Assembly (NCBI GenBank): GCA_035556735.1
Contig: DATMFF010000013.1
Coordinates: 62,001 to 126,000, forward strand
Source of the DNA: CANJBX01 sp035556735
GTDB taxonomy: Bacteria; Pseudomonadota; Alphaproteobacteria; Rhizobiales; Xanthobacteraceae
DNA length: 64,000 nt
Reading direction: 5' to 3'
In this document: positions 43,575 to 52,980 of the stretch, one piece after another
Numbering within the stretch: the first letter of the stretch is position 1
Layout: every line of letters starts with the position of its first letter
Made by a program: the position numbers and the translations under genes
The notes under the pieces: model-generated
What the model was told of the DNA's origin: nothing
The model's input: only the letters and a program-made list of their open reading frames with translations
Database searches by the model: none

Positions 43575-43823
43575 CTAGACGTTGCTCCCCTCGACCTTCC
43601 GTTCGGTGGACTTCAGGCCGGCGTCGCTCGACTGGTGCTCGATCGTCTTGGGCTCGGTCTTGCCGGGCTCCGCCTTGGCGGTGTCCTCGTCCGACATGCC
43701 CTTCTTGAAGGCCTTGATGCCCTGGGCGACGTCCCCCATCAGCTCGGAGATCTTGCCGCGGCCGAACAGCAGGAGAACCACCGCGATGACGATGATCCAG
43801 TGCCAAATACTCAAGCCACCCAT
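43575..43823 (-). CDS. tatA: Sec-independent translocase subunit TatA
   Basis: An 82-residue TatA, the pore-forming component. MGGLSIWHWIIVIAVVLLLFGRGKISELMGDVAQGIKAFKKGM is the canonical N-terminal helix, FGRGKI hinge and amphipathic helix. The tail is charged. It is the first gene of the minus-strand tat operon; its promoter should be in the 398-bp region upstream, shared with the divergent DUF2336 gene. Confidence 0.97.
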   Translation of the reverse strand: MGGLSIWHWIIVIAVVLLLFGRGKISELMGDVAQGIKAFKKGMSDEDTAKAEPGKTEPKTIEHQSSDAGLKSTERKVEGSNV

Positions 43824-44221
43824 GGATTGTCCCTTTGTTTCAGCGCGCCCTTCGGCTCGAAGCTAACGCAAATTCCGTTCCAGCGCGACTGTTGTTCCGG
43901 CACGAGGTCGTTCCGGCGCGGTGATCCTGCGGCGCGATCGAGCGCACGACCAATTCCGGCGCACGTGCGCTTTTTAGCGGTTGTTAAGGAACCTAGGACC
44001 GGCCGGACGCAAAAACAAGGTTGTCCGGGCCTGTTCCCCGCCGCCGCGGCAAACCGGCACAAGCAGGGTTAATACCGCCCGCCCAGCCCCTTACCGCGTC
44101 CGCGCGCCCGCGCTGTCCCTCCCCGCGCGCCTTGGATGCAAGTTGTTAAGGCGCCTGCCCGAAAATTCCCCGCACGTTCCGGCGTGCAGGACGCGCGCCG
44201 GCCAGGGCATCGGGGGTTGGC
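43824..44221. other. 398-bp divergent region between tatA and the DUF2336 gene
   Basis: No gene or clear terminator. GTTGTTAAGG occurs twice (43980 and 44142) with different flanks and may be part of regulatory sites. Both genes start away from this region, so it must contain at least two promoters. Confidence 0.5.
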
Positions 44222-45061
44222 ATGGATCGATCGGCGGCGGCGTTGCGCAAATTGCTGGCCGAGATCGAGGACACGCTGCGGCCGGCCCCGACCCAGTTGC
44301 GAGCGCGGGTTTTCACCCGCATCACCGACCTCTTCATGCAGTACGCCGATGCGATCGACGGCGAGAAGTCCGCGCTGTTCGACGAGGTGTTCCTGCGCCA
44401 GACCGGCGGCGTCGACACCGACACGCTCGCCGCGACGAGCGCGCGCATCGCCCCGCTGCCGAGCGCCCCGCCCCGCCTCGTCGCCACGCTCGCCCGCCAC
44501 GGCGTTCCCGAGGTGGCCGCGCCGGTGCTTGCGCAATCTCCCCTGCTGACCACCGCCGAGCTCGTGGCGATCGCCGGCATCTCGAGCCCGCGCCACCTGC
44601 TCGCCATCGCGCAGCGCGCGGTCGTCGAGGAGCCGCTGTCGCAGGTCCTGATCGAGCTCGGCGATCAGGCCGTCATCAACCAGCTCGCCACCAACCCGGG
44701 TGCGCGCTTCAACGTCGCCGATTTCGGCGCCCTGCTCGGCCGCGCCTCCGCCGACGATCGCGCGCGCGTCGTCACGCGCATGCCCGCGGCGGTGCTCCGC
44801 TTCGGCGGCCAGGTGGCCGGACGCTGCATCATGCTCGACATCTCGCCGGGCGGCGCCAAGCTTTCTTTCGATACGCCCGCCAGCGTGCCGGAACTGTTCA
44901 CGCTCGAGTTCACCGCGGTCGAGCGCAAGCAGATCCAGTGCCGTGTGGTCTGGCGGCGCGGCAACATGCTCGGCCTGCGCTTCACCACCTCGGTGATCGC
45001 GCTGTGGGACCCGGAGGCGGCGCAGGCCGAAGCCGCGCCGGGCACGCGCGTCTCCGCCTGA
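44222..45061 (+). CDS. DUF2336 domain protein with C-terminal PilZ-like domain
   Basis: A 279-residue protein. Residues ~1-190 form the HEAT-like helical DUF2336 domain found mainly in alphaproteobacteria (DTLAATSARIAPLPSAPPRLVATLARHGVPEVAAPVL). Residues ~195-265 are PilZ-like: AGRCIMLDISPGGAKLSF contains the DxSxxG signature, and IQCRVVWRRGNMLGLRF is the closing strand. The upstream RxxxR motif needed for cyclic-di-GMP binding reads RFGGQ, so binding is uncertain. No transmembrane segment is present. A signalling or cell-surface role is likely but unproven. It is transcribed alone. Confidence 0.88.
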   Translation: MDRSAAALRKLLAEIEDTLRPAPTQLRARVFTRITDLFMQYADAIDGEKSALFDEVFLRQTGGVDTDTLAATSARIAPLPSAPPRLVATLARHGVPEVAAPVLAQSPLLTTAELVAIAGISSPRHLLAIAQRAVVEEPLSQVLIELGDQAVINQLATNPGARFNVADFGALLGRASADDRARVVTRMPAAVLRFGGQVAGRCIMLDISPGGAKLSFDTPASVPELFTLEFTAVERKQIQCRVVWRRGNMLGLRFTTSVIALWDPEAAQAEAAPGTRVSA

Positions 45062-45088
45062 TCGCAACTCGGGACCAGGCGGCGAAGC

Positions 45089-45595
45089 TCACCTGCGGCG
45101 CTTGACGGGCCGCGCATTGCGGGCGCGCGCCGGCGGCCGCTGCATGCGCGCGAGCAGCGCCTGCAGGATTGGCAATTGCCCTTTGAGGATCTTGCGCTGC
45201 GCCTCGGCGGGCGCGAACCAGCCGGCGCGGTCGGCCTCGGGAAAGTCCTGCAGGCGGCCCGACTTCGGCGGCCATTCCAGGGCGAACGTGTTGCTCCTGA
45301 ACGCGGCGAGGTCGAGATCGCCTTCGAGCGCGAAGGCCGTGACGATCTTGCCGCTCGGCTGGCGGAAGCTGCCGAGGTCGAGGCACTCGCCTTCGGGCTG
45401 CAGTCCGGTTTCTTCGAAGAACTCGCGCCGCGCCGCCGCCAGCGGATCTTCGCCGGCGGCATGGAGGCCCTTGGGGATCGACCAGGCCCCCTCGTCCTTG
45501 TTGCGCCAGAACGGGCCGCCGGGATGCACCAGCAACACCTCGATCGTGCCGCCGCGCCTGCGGTAGAGCAACACGCCCGCGCTTCGTTCCGGCAT
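45089..45595 (-). CDS. NUDIX hydrolase
   Basis: A 168-residue Nudix protein. The Nudix box is GLHAAGEDPLAAARREFFEETG, giving the GxxxxxExxxxxxxREFxEEUG pattern, so the catalytic metal-binding helix is intact. It begins PERSAGVLLYRRRGG, typical of the GDP-mannose/diadenosine-like branch; the C-terminus is Arg-rich. It likely removes a nucleoside-diphosphate-linked moiety. ATG 45595 is preferred over 45631 because the family's conserved strand begins there. It ends 28 bp from the divergently oriented DUF2336 gene's stop. Confidence 0.9.
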   Translation of the reverse strand: MPERSAGVLLYRRRGGTIEVLLVHPGGPFWRNKDEGAWSIPKGLHAAGEDPLAAARREFFEETGLQPEGECLDLGSFRQPSGKIVTAFALEGDLDLAAFRSNTFALEWPPKSGRLQDFPEADRAGWFAPAEAQRKILKGQLPILQALLARMQRPPARARNARPVKRRR

Positions 45596-45643
45596 TCTCG
45601 TCGCACCCGTCTGGTGGACCGCGCCGGACATTCGGCGGCGCGG

Positions 45644-46354
45644 TTATTCCTCCTGCACCCTCGGGGCGAGCGCGAGATCGAGATCGCCCGGCTCGAGCGG
45701 GTCCTCGTCGTCGCGCAGCGCCGGATCGTCCGAGGGCGTCGGAATGTCGAACCCGGTCGGCAGGCTGCCTTCGATGAGCCCGGCGCCCTTGAGCTCGTCG
45801 AGCCCCGGCAGGTCGCCGAGATTCTCCAGCCCGAAGTGCGACAGGAACGCGTCGTTGGTGCCGTAGGTGAGCGGCCGGCCCGGCGCCTTGCGGCGGCCGC
45901 GCGGGCGGATCCAGCCCGTCTCGAGCAGAACGTCGATGGTGCCCTTGGCGGCGCTCACGCCGCGGATCTCCTCGATCTCGGCGCGCGTCACCGGCTGGTG
46001 ATAGGCGATGATCGCCAGCGTCTCCATCGCGGCGCGCGACAGCTTCTTGGGCTGCACGGACTCATGCGTGAGCAGCCAGGCAAGATCGTTCGCCGTGCGG
46101 AACACCCACTTGTTGCCGACGTGCACGAGGTTCACGCCGCGCGAGGCGTATTCCGTCTGCAGATGGCGCAAGGCCGCGCGCACGTCGACGTCCGCGGGCA
46201 GGCGCTTGGCGAGCGCCTTCTCGTCCAGCGGCTCGCCGGCGGCGAACAGCAGGGCCTCCAGCAGGCGGAACTCTTCGGGGCGTGCATTCGCCTCTTGCTC
46301 GATTTGCTCGTCTTGTTCTTCCAACATCTCACGCTTCTCGGCCAAGCTTGCCAT
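45644..46354 (-). CDS. scpB: Segregation and condensation protein B
   Basis: A 236-residue ScpB, the winged-helix (kleisin-binding) partner of SMC-ScpA. RLLEALLFAAGEPLDEKALAKRL and KLSRAAMETLAIIAYHQPVTRAEIEEIRGVSA are the two winged-helix modules. The C-terminal ~60 residues are acidic and probably disordered. It follows scpA by 24 bp. ScpAB form with SMC the bacterial condensin; no smc gene is in the window. Confidence 0.95.
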   Translation of the reverse strand: MASLAEKREMLEEQDEQIEQEANARPEEFRLLEALLFAAGEPLDEKALAKRLPADVDVRAALRHLQTEYASRGVNLVHVGNKWVFRTANDLAWLLTHESVQPKKLSRAAMETLAIIAYHQPVTRAEIEEIRGVSAAKGTIDVLLETGWIRPRGRRKAPGRPLTYGTNDAFLSHFGLENLGDLPGLDELKGAGLIEGSLPTGFDIPTPSDDPALRDDEDPLEPGDLDLALAPRVQEE

Positions 46355-46378
46355 GGGCAGCTCTCCCGGCTTCCTGTT

Positions 46379-47206
46379 TTATTGTTGCGTCCCTTCGGGC
46401 ACTTCGCCCGTCGGTGGCGCGGCGTCTTCGGCACGCTTGCGCAGGTAGATCGGCGCAAAGGGCTGGTGCTGATGCAGCTCGATCCCGCCTTCGCGCACGA
46501 GTTCGAGCGTCGCCGCAAGGCTCGACGCCAGCACGGTGGCGCGCATCGAGGGCTCGACGAGATACTCGATGAGGTACTCGTCGAGACGCGTCCAGTCCGC
46601 CGTCGCGCCCACCATGCGTTCCACCGCCGCCCTCGCCTCCGCCAGCGTCCAGACGTTGCGCTTGCGGAAACGTACGCGCGCGAGCGCGTGCTTCTGGCGC
46701 TCGCGGGCATAGGCGGTCAGCAGGTCGTAGAGCGTCGCCGACCATTCCGGCCGCTTGATCTCCTCGATCGGCTCCGGGAAGCCGCGATCGAACGTGTCGC
46801 GTCCGAGTTGCGGGCGCTCGAACAGCTTCTCGGCGGCGATGCGGATCGCCTCCAGCCGGCGCAGGCGCAGCGCCAGCGCTGCCGCCATGTCGGCCGCGCT
46901 CTGCCCTTCGGGTCCGGGCACCTCGGGCAGCAGCAGGCGCGACTTGAGATAGGCCAGCCACGCCGCCATCACGAGGTAGTCCGCCGCCAGCTCGAGGCGC
47001 ATCCGGCGCGCCTCCTCGATGAAGGCGAGGTACTGGTTGGCGAGCGCGAGGATCGAGATCTTCGCGAGATCGACCTTCTGATCGCGCGCGAGCGAAAGCA
47101 GCAGGTCGAGCGGGCCCTCGAAGCCCTCCACGTCGACGATCAGCGCCGGCTCGTCGGCCGCGCGCTCGGTCGTCTCCTGCGCGAATGGAATGATTTCGGC
47201 AGTCAT
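46379..47206 (-). CDS. scpA: Segregation and condensation protein A
   Basis: A 275-residue ScpA kleisin. The N-terminal VDVEGFEGPLDLLLSLARDQKVDLAKISI is the conserved SMC-neck-binding helix. The middle is helical and acidic, with LEAIRIAAEKLFE, and the C-terminal winged helix (LELVREGGIELHQHQPFAPIYLRKR) docks on SMC's head. It overlaps nagZ by 4 bp and precedes scpB. The nagZ-scpA-scpB order is standard in Hyphomicrobiales. Confidence 0.96.
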   Translation of the reverse strand: MTAEIIPFAQETTERAADEPALIVDVEGFEGPLDLLLSLARDQKVDLAKISILALANQYLAFIEEARRMRLELAADYLVMAAWLAYLKSRLLLPEVPGPEGQSAADMAAALALRLRRLEAIRIAAEKLFERPQLGRDTFDRGFPEPIEEIKRPEWSATLYDLLTAYARERQKHALARVRFRKRNVWTLAEARAAVERMVGATADWTRLDEYLIEYLVEPSMRATVLASSLAATLELVREGGIELHQHQPFAPIYLRKRAEDAAPPTGEVPEGTQQ

Positions 47207-48237
47207 GCGCGCGCCACGCTTTCGCCCGCCGGCGTTGCGACGAGCCGCGCGAACTGCGCGCGCGCCGCCATCAGGTCGATGGGCTCGGGCTTGCGGCGCA
47301 TGGCGAGTGCCGCCTGCGCACGCCGCGCCGCCTTGCCGGCGAGCACGGGCGCGTTGGCCGCGACCTGCTCCATCTCGTCGAGCTTGCCGTTGCAGTGGAG
47401 CACGACGTCGCAGCCGGCCGCGAGCGCCGCCGCGGTGCGGTCCGCGATCGTTCCCTCCAGCGCCTGCATCGATACGTCGTCGCTCATCAAAAGGCCGTCG
47501 AATCCGATGAATCCGCGAATCACGCCGTCGATCATAGAGCGCGAGGTGGTGGCAGGAAGGCGCGGATCACAGGCTGTGAACACAACATGCGCGGTCATCG
47601 CCAGAGGCAGGTGGGCGAGCGCACGAAAGGCGGCGAAATCGGTGGCTTCGAGCGTGGCGCGGTCGGTCGTTACCACCGGCAGCCGCAGATGACTGTCCGC
47701 GTTGGCGCGCCCATGGCCGGGAATGTGCTTCACCACCGGCAGCACGCCGCCGGCGAGCAGCCCCCGAGCCGCCGCGCCCGCGAGCGCCGCGACCTTGTCG
47801 GCGGTATGGCCGTAGGCGCGGTCGCCGATCACCGGGTCCGCTCCCTGCGCCGGCACGTCCGCCACCGGCAGGCAATCCACGTCGATCCCAAGCTCCTTAA
47901 GGTCGGACGCGATCAGCCGCGCCCCCAGGCGGGCGGCAGCGAGTCCGGCCTCGGGATCGGCGTCATAAATGGCTCCGAACAACGCTCCCGGCGGGTAGGC
48001 CGGCCAGTGCGGCGGACCCAGGCGCTGCACACGCCCGCCCTCCTGGTCGATCAGCACGGGGGCGTCGCGCCCGGCGACGTCGCGGCATTCCTGCACCAGC
48101 TCAGCGACTTGCGCCGGCGTCTGGACGTTGCGCTTGAACAGGATGAAGCCCCAGGGCTCCGCCGCGCGCACAAATGCCCGCTCCTGCTGCGTGAGCGCCG
48201 GACCGGCCAGTCCCGTGATGAAGGCGCGTGCTGCCAT
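47203..48237 (-). CDS. nagZ: Beta-N-acetylhexosaminidase NagZ
   Basis: A 344-residue family 3 glycoside hydrolase. It removes GlcNAc from 1,6-anhydro-muropeptides in peptidoglycan recycling. KHIPGHGRANADSHLRLP carries the catalytic His/Asp pair, DVPAQGADPVIGDRAYG the family signature, and LLMSDDVSMQALEG the nucleophile Asp. It is cytoplasmic, with no signal. It lies downstream of the SPOR gene and overlaps scpA by 4 bp. Its substrates are made by lytic transglycosylases such as the one encoded at 23.3 kb. Confidence 0.95.
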   Translation of the reverse strand: MAARAFITGLAGPALTQQERAFVRAAEPWGFILFKRNVQTPAQVAELVQECRDVAGRDAPVLIDQEGGRVQRLGPPHWPAYPPGALFGAIYDADPEAGLAAARLGARLIASDLKELGIDVDCLPVADVPAQGADPVIGDRAYGHTADKVAALAGAAARGLLAGGVLPVVKHIPGHGRANADSHLRLPVVTTDRATLEATDFAAFRALAHLPLAMTAHVVFTACDPRLPATTSRSMIDGVIRGFIGFDGLLMSDDVSMQALEGTIADRTAAALAAGCDVVLHCNGKLDEMEQVAANAPVLAGKAARRAQAALAMRRKPEPIDLMAARAQFARLVATPAGESVARA

Positions 48238-48276
48238 GCCCGCGCTTAGCTGGGCATCGCCTTGCGGGTCAAGCAG

Positions 48277-49770
48277 TTAGTTCTTCTGGACGAGGCAGGT
48301 CCCGCCCGCCGATTTGAGCTGCTCGCACAGGCTCGCGGCATCGTCGCGGCTCGCGAAGGGGCCGACCTGCGCACCGTAGAAGGTGCCCTTCCCGGCGATG
48401 TCCTTGCGCTTCACGATGAGCTGGCGATTGCCAAGCAGGCTGGGATACCGCGCCTGCGCGGTGCGGAACGCCGCCTCGGCGTCCTCCTCGCTCCGTTGGG
48501 CGGAGATCTGCACGACATACCCGCCGCCGGTGGCCGCATGCACGGCGGTTCGCGGAACGGCCGTGCGCGGGTCCGCCGACGCGCTGCGCACCGCGCCCTG
48601 GGGGGTCAGCGAGAGCGGACCGCCACCGGACGAACTGCGTGGCGCTGCGGCGGGAGGCTCGGCCGCGCTGCGCGAGGACGGCGGCGCGAGATCGGTCGCG
48701 GTGGCACGTGGCGCCGCGGCGGGCGGCGCCGACTGCACGGCCGGCGTCGCCGGTCCGCCCATGCCCTGGTCCGGCCGGATCGTGACGGTACGTACCTTAC
48801 GCGGCTCGGTCTGCGGATTGGCGGACGCGCTCGCGGTGGTGCCCGGCGGACTGGGCCATGCCGTCGGCAACTGCCCTGCCGCGGCGGCGATCGAGGCCGG
48901 CGGCCCGCCGCTGGCGTTCGGCATCGGAACGTAGGCCGGGCGGGCGTTGGTCGGCTTCACGTCGACCGGCTGCTCTTCCCGCGGCACGATCTTCTCGGCC
49001 TGTCCGCCACCGCCGATGCGGTCGTAGATCTGCTTGGCGGCGCCGGCGTCGGCGCTCTGCTGCGGCACCACCTTGTTGGGCCCGCTGTCGGCCTTGATGA
49101 GCGGCGGCACCTCGGGGACCGTGTTGCCGAAGAAGGTGCGGTAGCCGTAGGCGCCGGCCGTGCTCAGCACCGCGAGGCCGACGACCGCGGCGACCGTGAT
49201 CAGCCCGCTGCGGCGGCGCGGCGCCGGCTCCTCGTAGTCCTCGTACTGATACTGGGCCGCGGTGTAGGGGTCCTCAGGCAGGAGCTGTCCGTTGTCGCCG
49301 TAGTACGGCGCCGCCGGTTGCGCCTGGCCGTAGTCCGTCTGCGCATCGTAGGGCGGCTGCGCATACTCGGCGTACTGGTCGCCCGCCGGCTGCTGCTCGT
49401 AGCCATAGCGGTCGTCGTAGTGGTCGTGCGCGTCTTGCTGCTGCGCCTGCGGATCGTACTGCGCGTGCTGATCATACTGCGCGTGCTGGTCGTAGTGCGC
49501 GTCGCTGCGATAGTCCGCGCCGGCCGGCAACGGCTCCGAATAGCGCTCCGCTTCGACGCCATAGTGCGCCGCCTGCTCCGGCGGAGCCGACCAGCGGGCG
49601 TCGCGGCCATTGCCGCGCGAAGCGTGCGCGTCGTGCCCGTCGCCGAAGGGATCGGTCTGCCCGATGAGCCGGGCGAGCTCGGTGAGAGGATCGGTCTCGG
49701 GCGTCCGCCGGTCGGCGGGCTGATAATTGCGTGATGGATATCTGTGACGCAGGGTGCTGTTGTCAGCCAT
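48277..49770 (-). CDS. SPOR domain-containing membrane protein
   Basis: A ~497-residue division-associated protein. The N-terminal ~190 residues are cytoplasmic and strikingly rich in Tyr/Gln/Asp/His, with tandem QYDQHA repeats (about 80-100). A transmembrane helix follows (LITVAAVVGLAVLSTAGAYGYRTFF), then a ~200-residue Pro/Ala-rich periplasmic linker. The C-terminal SPOR domain (about 420-497) begins GGYVVQISAQRSEEDAEAAFR and ends SLCEQLKSAGGTCLV, and binds denuded septal glycans. ATG 49770 is preferred to GTG 49782. The argS-SPOR-nagZ order is conserved in the Hyphomicrobiales. Confidence 0.92.
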   Translation of the reverse strand: MADNSTLRHRYPSRNYQPADRRTPETDPLTELARLIGQTDPFGDGHDAHASRGNGRDARWSAPPEQAAHYGVEAERYSEPLPAGADYRSDAHYDQHAQYDQHAQYDPQAQQQDAHDHYDDRYGYEQQPAGDQYAEYAQPPYDAQTDYGQAQPAAPYYGDNGQLLPEDPYTAAQYQYEDYEEPAPRRRSGLITVAAVVGLAVLSTAGAYGYRTFFGNTVPEVPPLIKADSGPNKVVPQQSADAGAAKQIYDRIGGGGQAEKIVPREEQPVDVKPTNARPAYVPMPNASGGPPASIAAAAGQLPTAWPSPPGTTASASANPQTEPRKVRTVTIRPDQGMGGPATPAVQSAPPAAAPRATATDLAPPSSRSAAEPPAAAPRSSSGGGPLSLTPQGAVRSASADPRTAVPRTAVHAATGGGYVVQISAQRSEEDAEAAFRTAQARYPSLLGNRQLIVKRKDIAGKGTFYGAQVGPFASRDDAASLCEQLKSAGGTCLVQKN

Positions 49771-49860
49771 CCGGATGCCCACCAGTTACGCGGTCTGCCC
49801 CGGGGGATACCCCTCAACCGCTGTTCGCTTCTGTCCGGCTGTGCCCCATCTCGCCTGCGG

Positions 49861-51717
49861 TCACCGCATTTCATCCGGTGCGCTGACGCCAAGCAGTCCC
49901 AGCCCGACGGCGAGTACATCGACCACGCCCTGAACGATCGCCAAGCGGGCCGCGGTCATGATGGGATCATTCTGGATAATGAAGCGTAAATATGGCGCAT
50001 TTGTCCCGCGCGTCCACTGGGCGTGGAATTCACTCGCCAGTTCATAGAGGTAGAAGGCGATCCGATGCGGCTCGTGCGCGAGCGCGGCGGCCTCGACCAG
50101 CCGCGGGAACTGCGCGATGCGGCGGATCAGCGCCAGTTCGCCCGCGTCCTCGAGCTTGTCGAGTTGCGCGGCCGCGAGCCACGCGCGGCGCGCCGCGGCG
50201 TCGGCCGGCAGGTCGGGCAGCACCTCGCGCGCATTGCGGAAGATCGACTGGCCGCGCGCGTGGCCGTACTGCACGTAGAACACCGGATTGTCGCGCGACT
50301 GCTCGATCACCTTGGCGAGATCGAAATCGAGCACCGCGTCGTTCTTGCGGTAGAGCATCATGAAACGCACGGCGTCGCGGCCGACCTCCGCGACGACGTC
50401 GCGCGAGAGCACGATCTCGCCCGCGCGCTTCGACATCTTCACCGGCTCGCCCGCGCGCAGCAGCTTCACGAGCTGGATCAGCTTGACGTCGAGCACGGCC
50501 TCGCCGTCGCTGACCGCCTTCACCGCCGCCTGCATGCGCTTGACGTAGCCGCCGTGGTCGGCGCCCCAGACGTCGATCATGTTGCGGAAGCCGCGGTCGA
50601 ACTTGCTCTTGTGATAGGCGATGTCGGACGCGAAGTAGGTGTAGCTGCCGTCCGATTTCTTGAGCGGGCGGTCGATGTCGTCGCCGAAATCCGTGGAGCG
50701 GAACAGCGTCTGCTCGCGGTCCTCCCAGTCGTCCACCGGGGCGCCCTTGGGGGGCGGCAGGCGGCCTTCATAGATGTGGCCCTGCGCGCGCAGGTCCTCG
50801 ATGGTCTGGGCCACGAGATCGACCGGCGCACCGCTCGCGACGGGACTCGCCTCCTCCACCATGGCCATGCCGGTGAACACCACCGGCTCGGGCGCGCCCT
50901 CGACGAGCGAACGCTCGGAGAAGAAGACGTCGTGCACGACGCGCAGCGCCGCGAGGTCGTTGCGGATCTCGGCCAGCATCATGTTGACCGCGCGCTCGCG
51001 CACGATCGGCAGCCATTCGGCCTCTGACATGTCCTTGAGCTGCGTGCCGTAGTCGCTGGCGAGCTCGGCACCGCACTCCTTCAGGTAGTCGCCGGGATAG
51101 AGGCCGTCCGGAATCGTGCCGATGTCCTCGCCGAGCGCCTCGCGGTAGCGCAGGTAGGCCGACCGCGCGAGCACGTCGACCTGCACGCCGGCGTCGTTGA
51201 CGTAGTACTCGCGCGTGACGTCGTAGCCGGAGAATGCCAGCAGGTTGGCGAGCGCATCGCCGAACACGGCCCCGCGGCAATGACCGATGTGCATCGGGCC
51301 CGTGGGATTGGCCGACACGTACTCGACGTTGACCTTCTCGCCCGCCCCGATGTCGCTGCGGCCATAGTCGCGGGCCGCGGCGATCGCCGCGCGCAGCGCG
51401 CGCATCCAGGCCGCCGGCTCGAGCGACAGGTTGATGAAGCCCGGACCCGCGACGTCGACCTTCGCCACGAGCTCGTGGGCGCGCAACCGTTCGGCGATCA
51501 CGTCGGCGAGTTCGCGCGGCTTGCGGCCTGCGTCCTTGGCCAGCACCATCGCGGCGTTGGTCGCCATGTCGCCATGCGCCGGATCGCGCGGCGGCTCCAC
51601 GACGATACGGCCGAGATCGAGGCCCGCGGGCAGCGCTCCCGTGGCCGCAAGCTCGCCGATCACGGCGCGCACCTGCCCGAGCATCAGCGCAAATATATTG
51701 TCGTCGCCGGCGGCCAT
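49861..51717 (-). CDS. argS: Arginine-tRNA ligase
   Basis: A 618-residue class I synthetase. The HIGH motif is NPTGPMHIGHCRG; the second signature is VKMSKRAGEIV (KMSKS variant); the N-terminal tRNA-binding Add-1 domain and C-terminal DALR anticodon domain (LVEAAALAHEPHRIAFYLYELASEFHAQW) are present. It is slightly longer than many bacterial ArgRS. The start MAAGDDNIFALMLGQVRAVIG is typical. It is upstream of the SPOR gene and downstream of dgt in the same direction. Confidence 0.97.
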   Translation of the reverse strand: MAAGDDNIFALMLGQVRAVIGELAATGALPAGLDLGRIVVEPPRDPAHGDMATNAAMVLAKDAGRKPRELADVIAERLRAHELVAKVDVAGPGFINLSLEPAAWMRALRAAIAAARDYGRSDIGAGEKVNVEYVSANPTGPMHIGHCRGAVFGDALANLLAFSGYDVTREYYVNDAGVQVDVLARSAYLRYREALGEDIGTIPDGLYPGDYLKECGAELASDYGTQLKDMSEAEWLPIVRERAVNMMLAEIRNDLAALRVVHDVFFSERSLVEGAPEPVVFTGMAMVEEASPVASGAPVDLVAQTIEDLRAQGHIYEGRLPPPKGAPVDDWEDREQTLFRSTDFGDDIDRPLKKSDGSYTYFASDIAYHKSKFDRGFRNMIDVWGADHGGYVKRMQAAVKAVSDGEAVLDVKLIQLVKLLRAGEPVKMSKRAGEIVLSRDVVAEVGRDAVRFMMLYRKNDAVLDFDLAKVIEQSRDNPVFYVQYGHARGQSIFRNAREVLPDLPADAAARRAWLAAAQLDKLEDAGELALIRRIAQFPRLVEAAALAHEPHRIAFYLYELASEFHAQWTRGTNAPYLRFIIQNDPIMTAARLAIVQGVVDVLAVGLGLLGVSAPDEMR

Positions 51718-51777
51718 CTGGGGACCTTATCGATGTGAAAACGGACCGCGCGCGGCGATACCTTCAAGCGGCGCGAC

Positions 51778-52980
51778 CTAACGTAATTCAGGAGTCGAGT
51801 CAAAAAGCCGCCCGTGCTCGATGAGGGCCAGCCGGTCGGTCATACCGGCGATGAAATCGCCGATCTGCCGGGCCCGCGCCGGCTGCTGGGAGGGGAGGTT
51901 CACACGCCATTCGAGCGGCAGCGCATCCGGATGCGCGAGATACTGGGCAAAGAGATCGCGCACGATGGATTCCGCGTCCGTCATAATGCGTGTGACCCGG
52001 GCGTGACGGTACATGCGGGGATTGAGGAAACCCTTAATGGCCCGGTCGGCCTCGGCCATGGCCGGCGAGAACCCGACCACGGGATGGCCGGCGGCGCGGA
52101 TGGCGGCGACGTCGGGCGGCGCCAGCGCCTCGAGACGGCGCCGGCTTTCCGCGATCACGTCCTCGATCATGCGGGTGATCAGGCGCCGCATCAGCTCATG
52201 CCCGCGCCGCAGCGGGTCGAGGCCGGGATGCGCGCCGTCGATCTCGCGCAGGACGTCGCGGATGAACGCCACCTCCGCGAGGTCGTCGAGCACGAACAGG
52301 CCCGCCCGCAACCCGTCGTCGATGTCGTGCGCGTCATAAGCGATGTCGTCGGCGATCGCCGCCGCCTGCGCCTCGCCGCTGGCGTGGCTCCACAGCTCGA
52401 GGTCCTGCTTGCGGCAATAATCGACGATCTCGGCCGGCACGCTGGCCTTGCCGTGGCGCACGCGCGCGTTCCCTGCCCGGTCGGTCAGCGGCCCGTTGTG
52501 CTTGACCAGTCCCTCGAGCGTTTCCCACGTCAGGTTCAGCCCGTCGAAGGCGGCGTAGCGGCCTTCGAGCCGCGTGACCACCGCCAGCGTCTGGGCGTTG
52601 TGATCGAAGCCGCCATGCTCGGCGAGGCAACGGTCGAGCGCACGCTCGCCGGCGTGGCCGAAGGGCGGATGGCCGAGGTCGTGACCGAGCGCGGACGCCT
52701 CGGCAAGATCCTCGTCGAGCGCGAGCGCGCGCGCCAGCGAGCGTGCGATCTGCGTCACCTCGAGCGTGTGGGTGAGGCGCGTGCGGAAATGATCGCCCTC
52801 GTGATAGACGAACACCTGCGTCTTGTGCGCGAGCCGCCGGAACGCCGTCGAATGGATGATGCGGTCGCAGTCGCGGCGAAAATCGCTGCGCGTCGCGCTC
52901 GGCGGCTCGGCGACGAGCCGTCCGCGGCTGCGGGCGGGATCGGACGCGTAGGGCGCGCGTGCGCGCGCCGTCACTCGCAT
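51778..52980 (-). CDS. dgt: Deoxyguanosinetriphosphate triphosphohydrolase-like protein
   Basis: A 400-residue HD-domain hydrolase. It splits dGTP (or other dNTPs) to the nucleoside and triphosphate. HD motifs are visible: RLTHTLEVTQIARSL, ASALGHDLGHPPFGHAGE (catalytic HD) and ADDIAYDAHDIDDGLRAG. The N-terminus DCDRIIHSTAFRRLAHKTQVF is characteristic. ATG 52980 is chosen because it gives the normal N-terminus; it overlaps the end of the upstream lipoprotein gene by 10 bp, and the longer frame to 53454 is not real. It lies upstream of argS. Confidence 0.94.
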   Translation of the reverse strand: MRVTARARAPYASDPARSRGRLVAEPPSATRSDFRRDCDRIIHSTAFRRLAHKTQVFVYHEGDHFRTRLTHTLEVTQIARSLARALALDEDLAEASALGHDLGHPPFGHAGERALDRCLAEHGGFDHNAQTLAVVTRLEGRYAAFDGLNLTWETLEGLVKHNGPLTDRAGNARVRHGKASVPAEIVDYCRKQDLELWSHASGEAQAAAIADDIAYDAHDIDDGLRAGLFVLDDLAEVAFIRDVLREIDGAHPGLDPLRRGHELMRRLITRMIEDVIAESRRRLEALAPPDVAAIRAAGHPVVGFSPAMAEADRAIKGFLNPRMYRHARVTRIMTDAESIVRDLFAQYLAHPDALPLEWRVNLPSQQPARARQIGDFIAGMTDRLALIEHGRLFDSTPELR

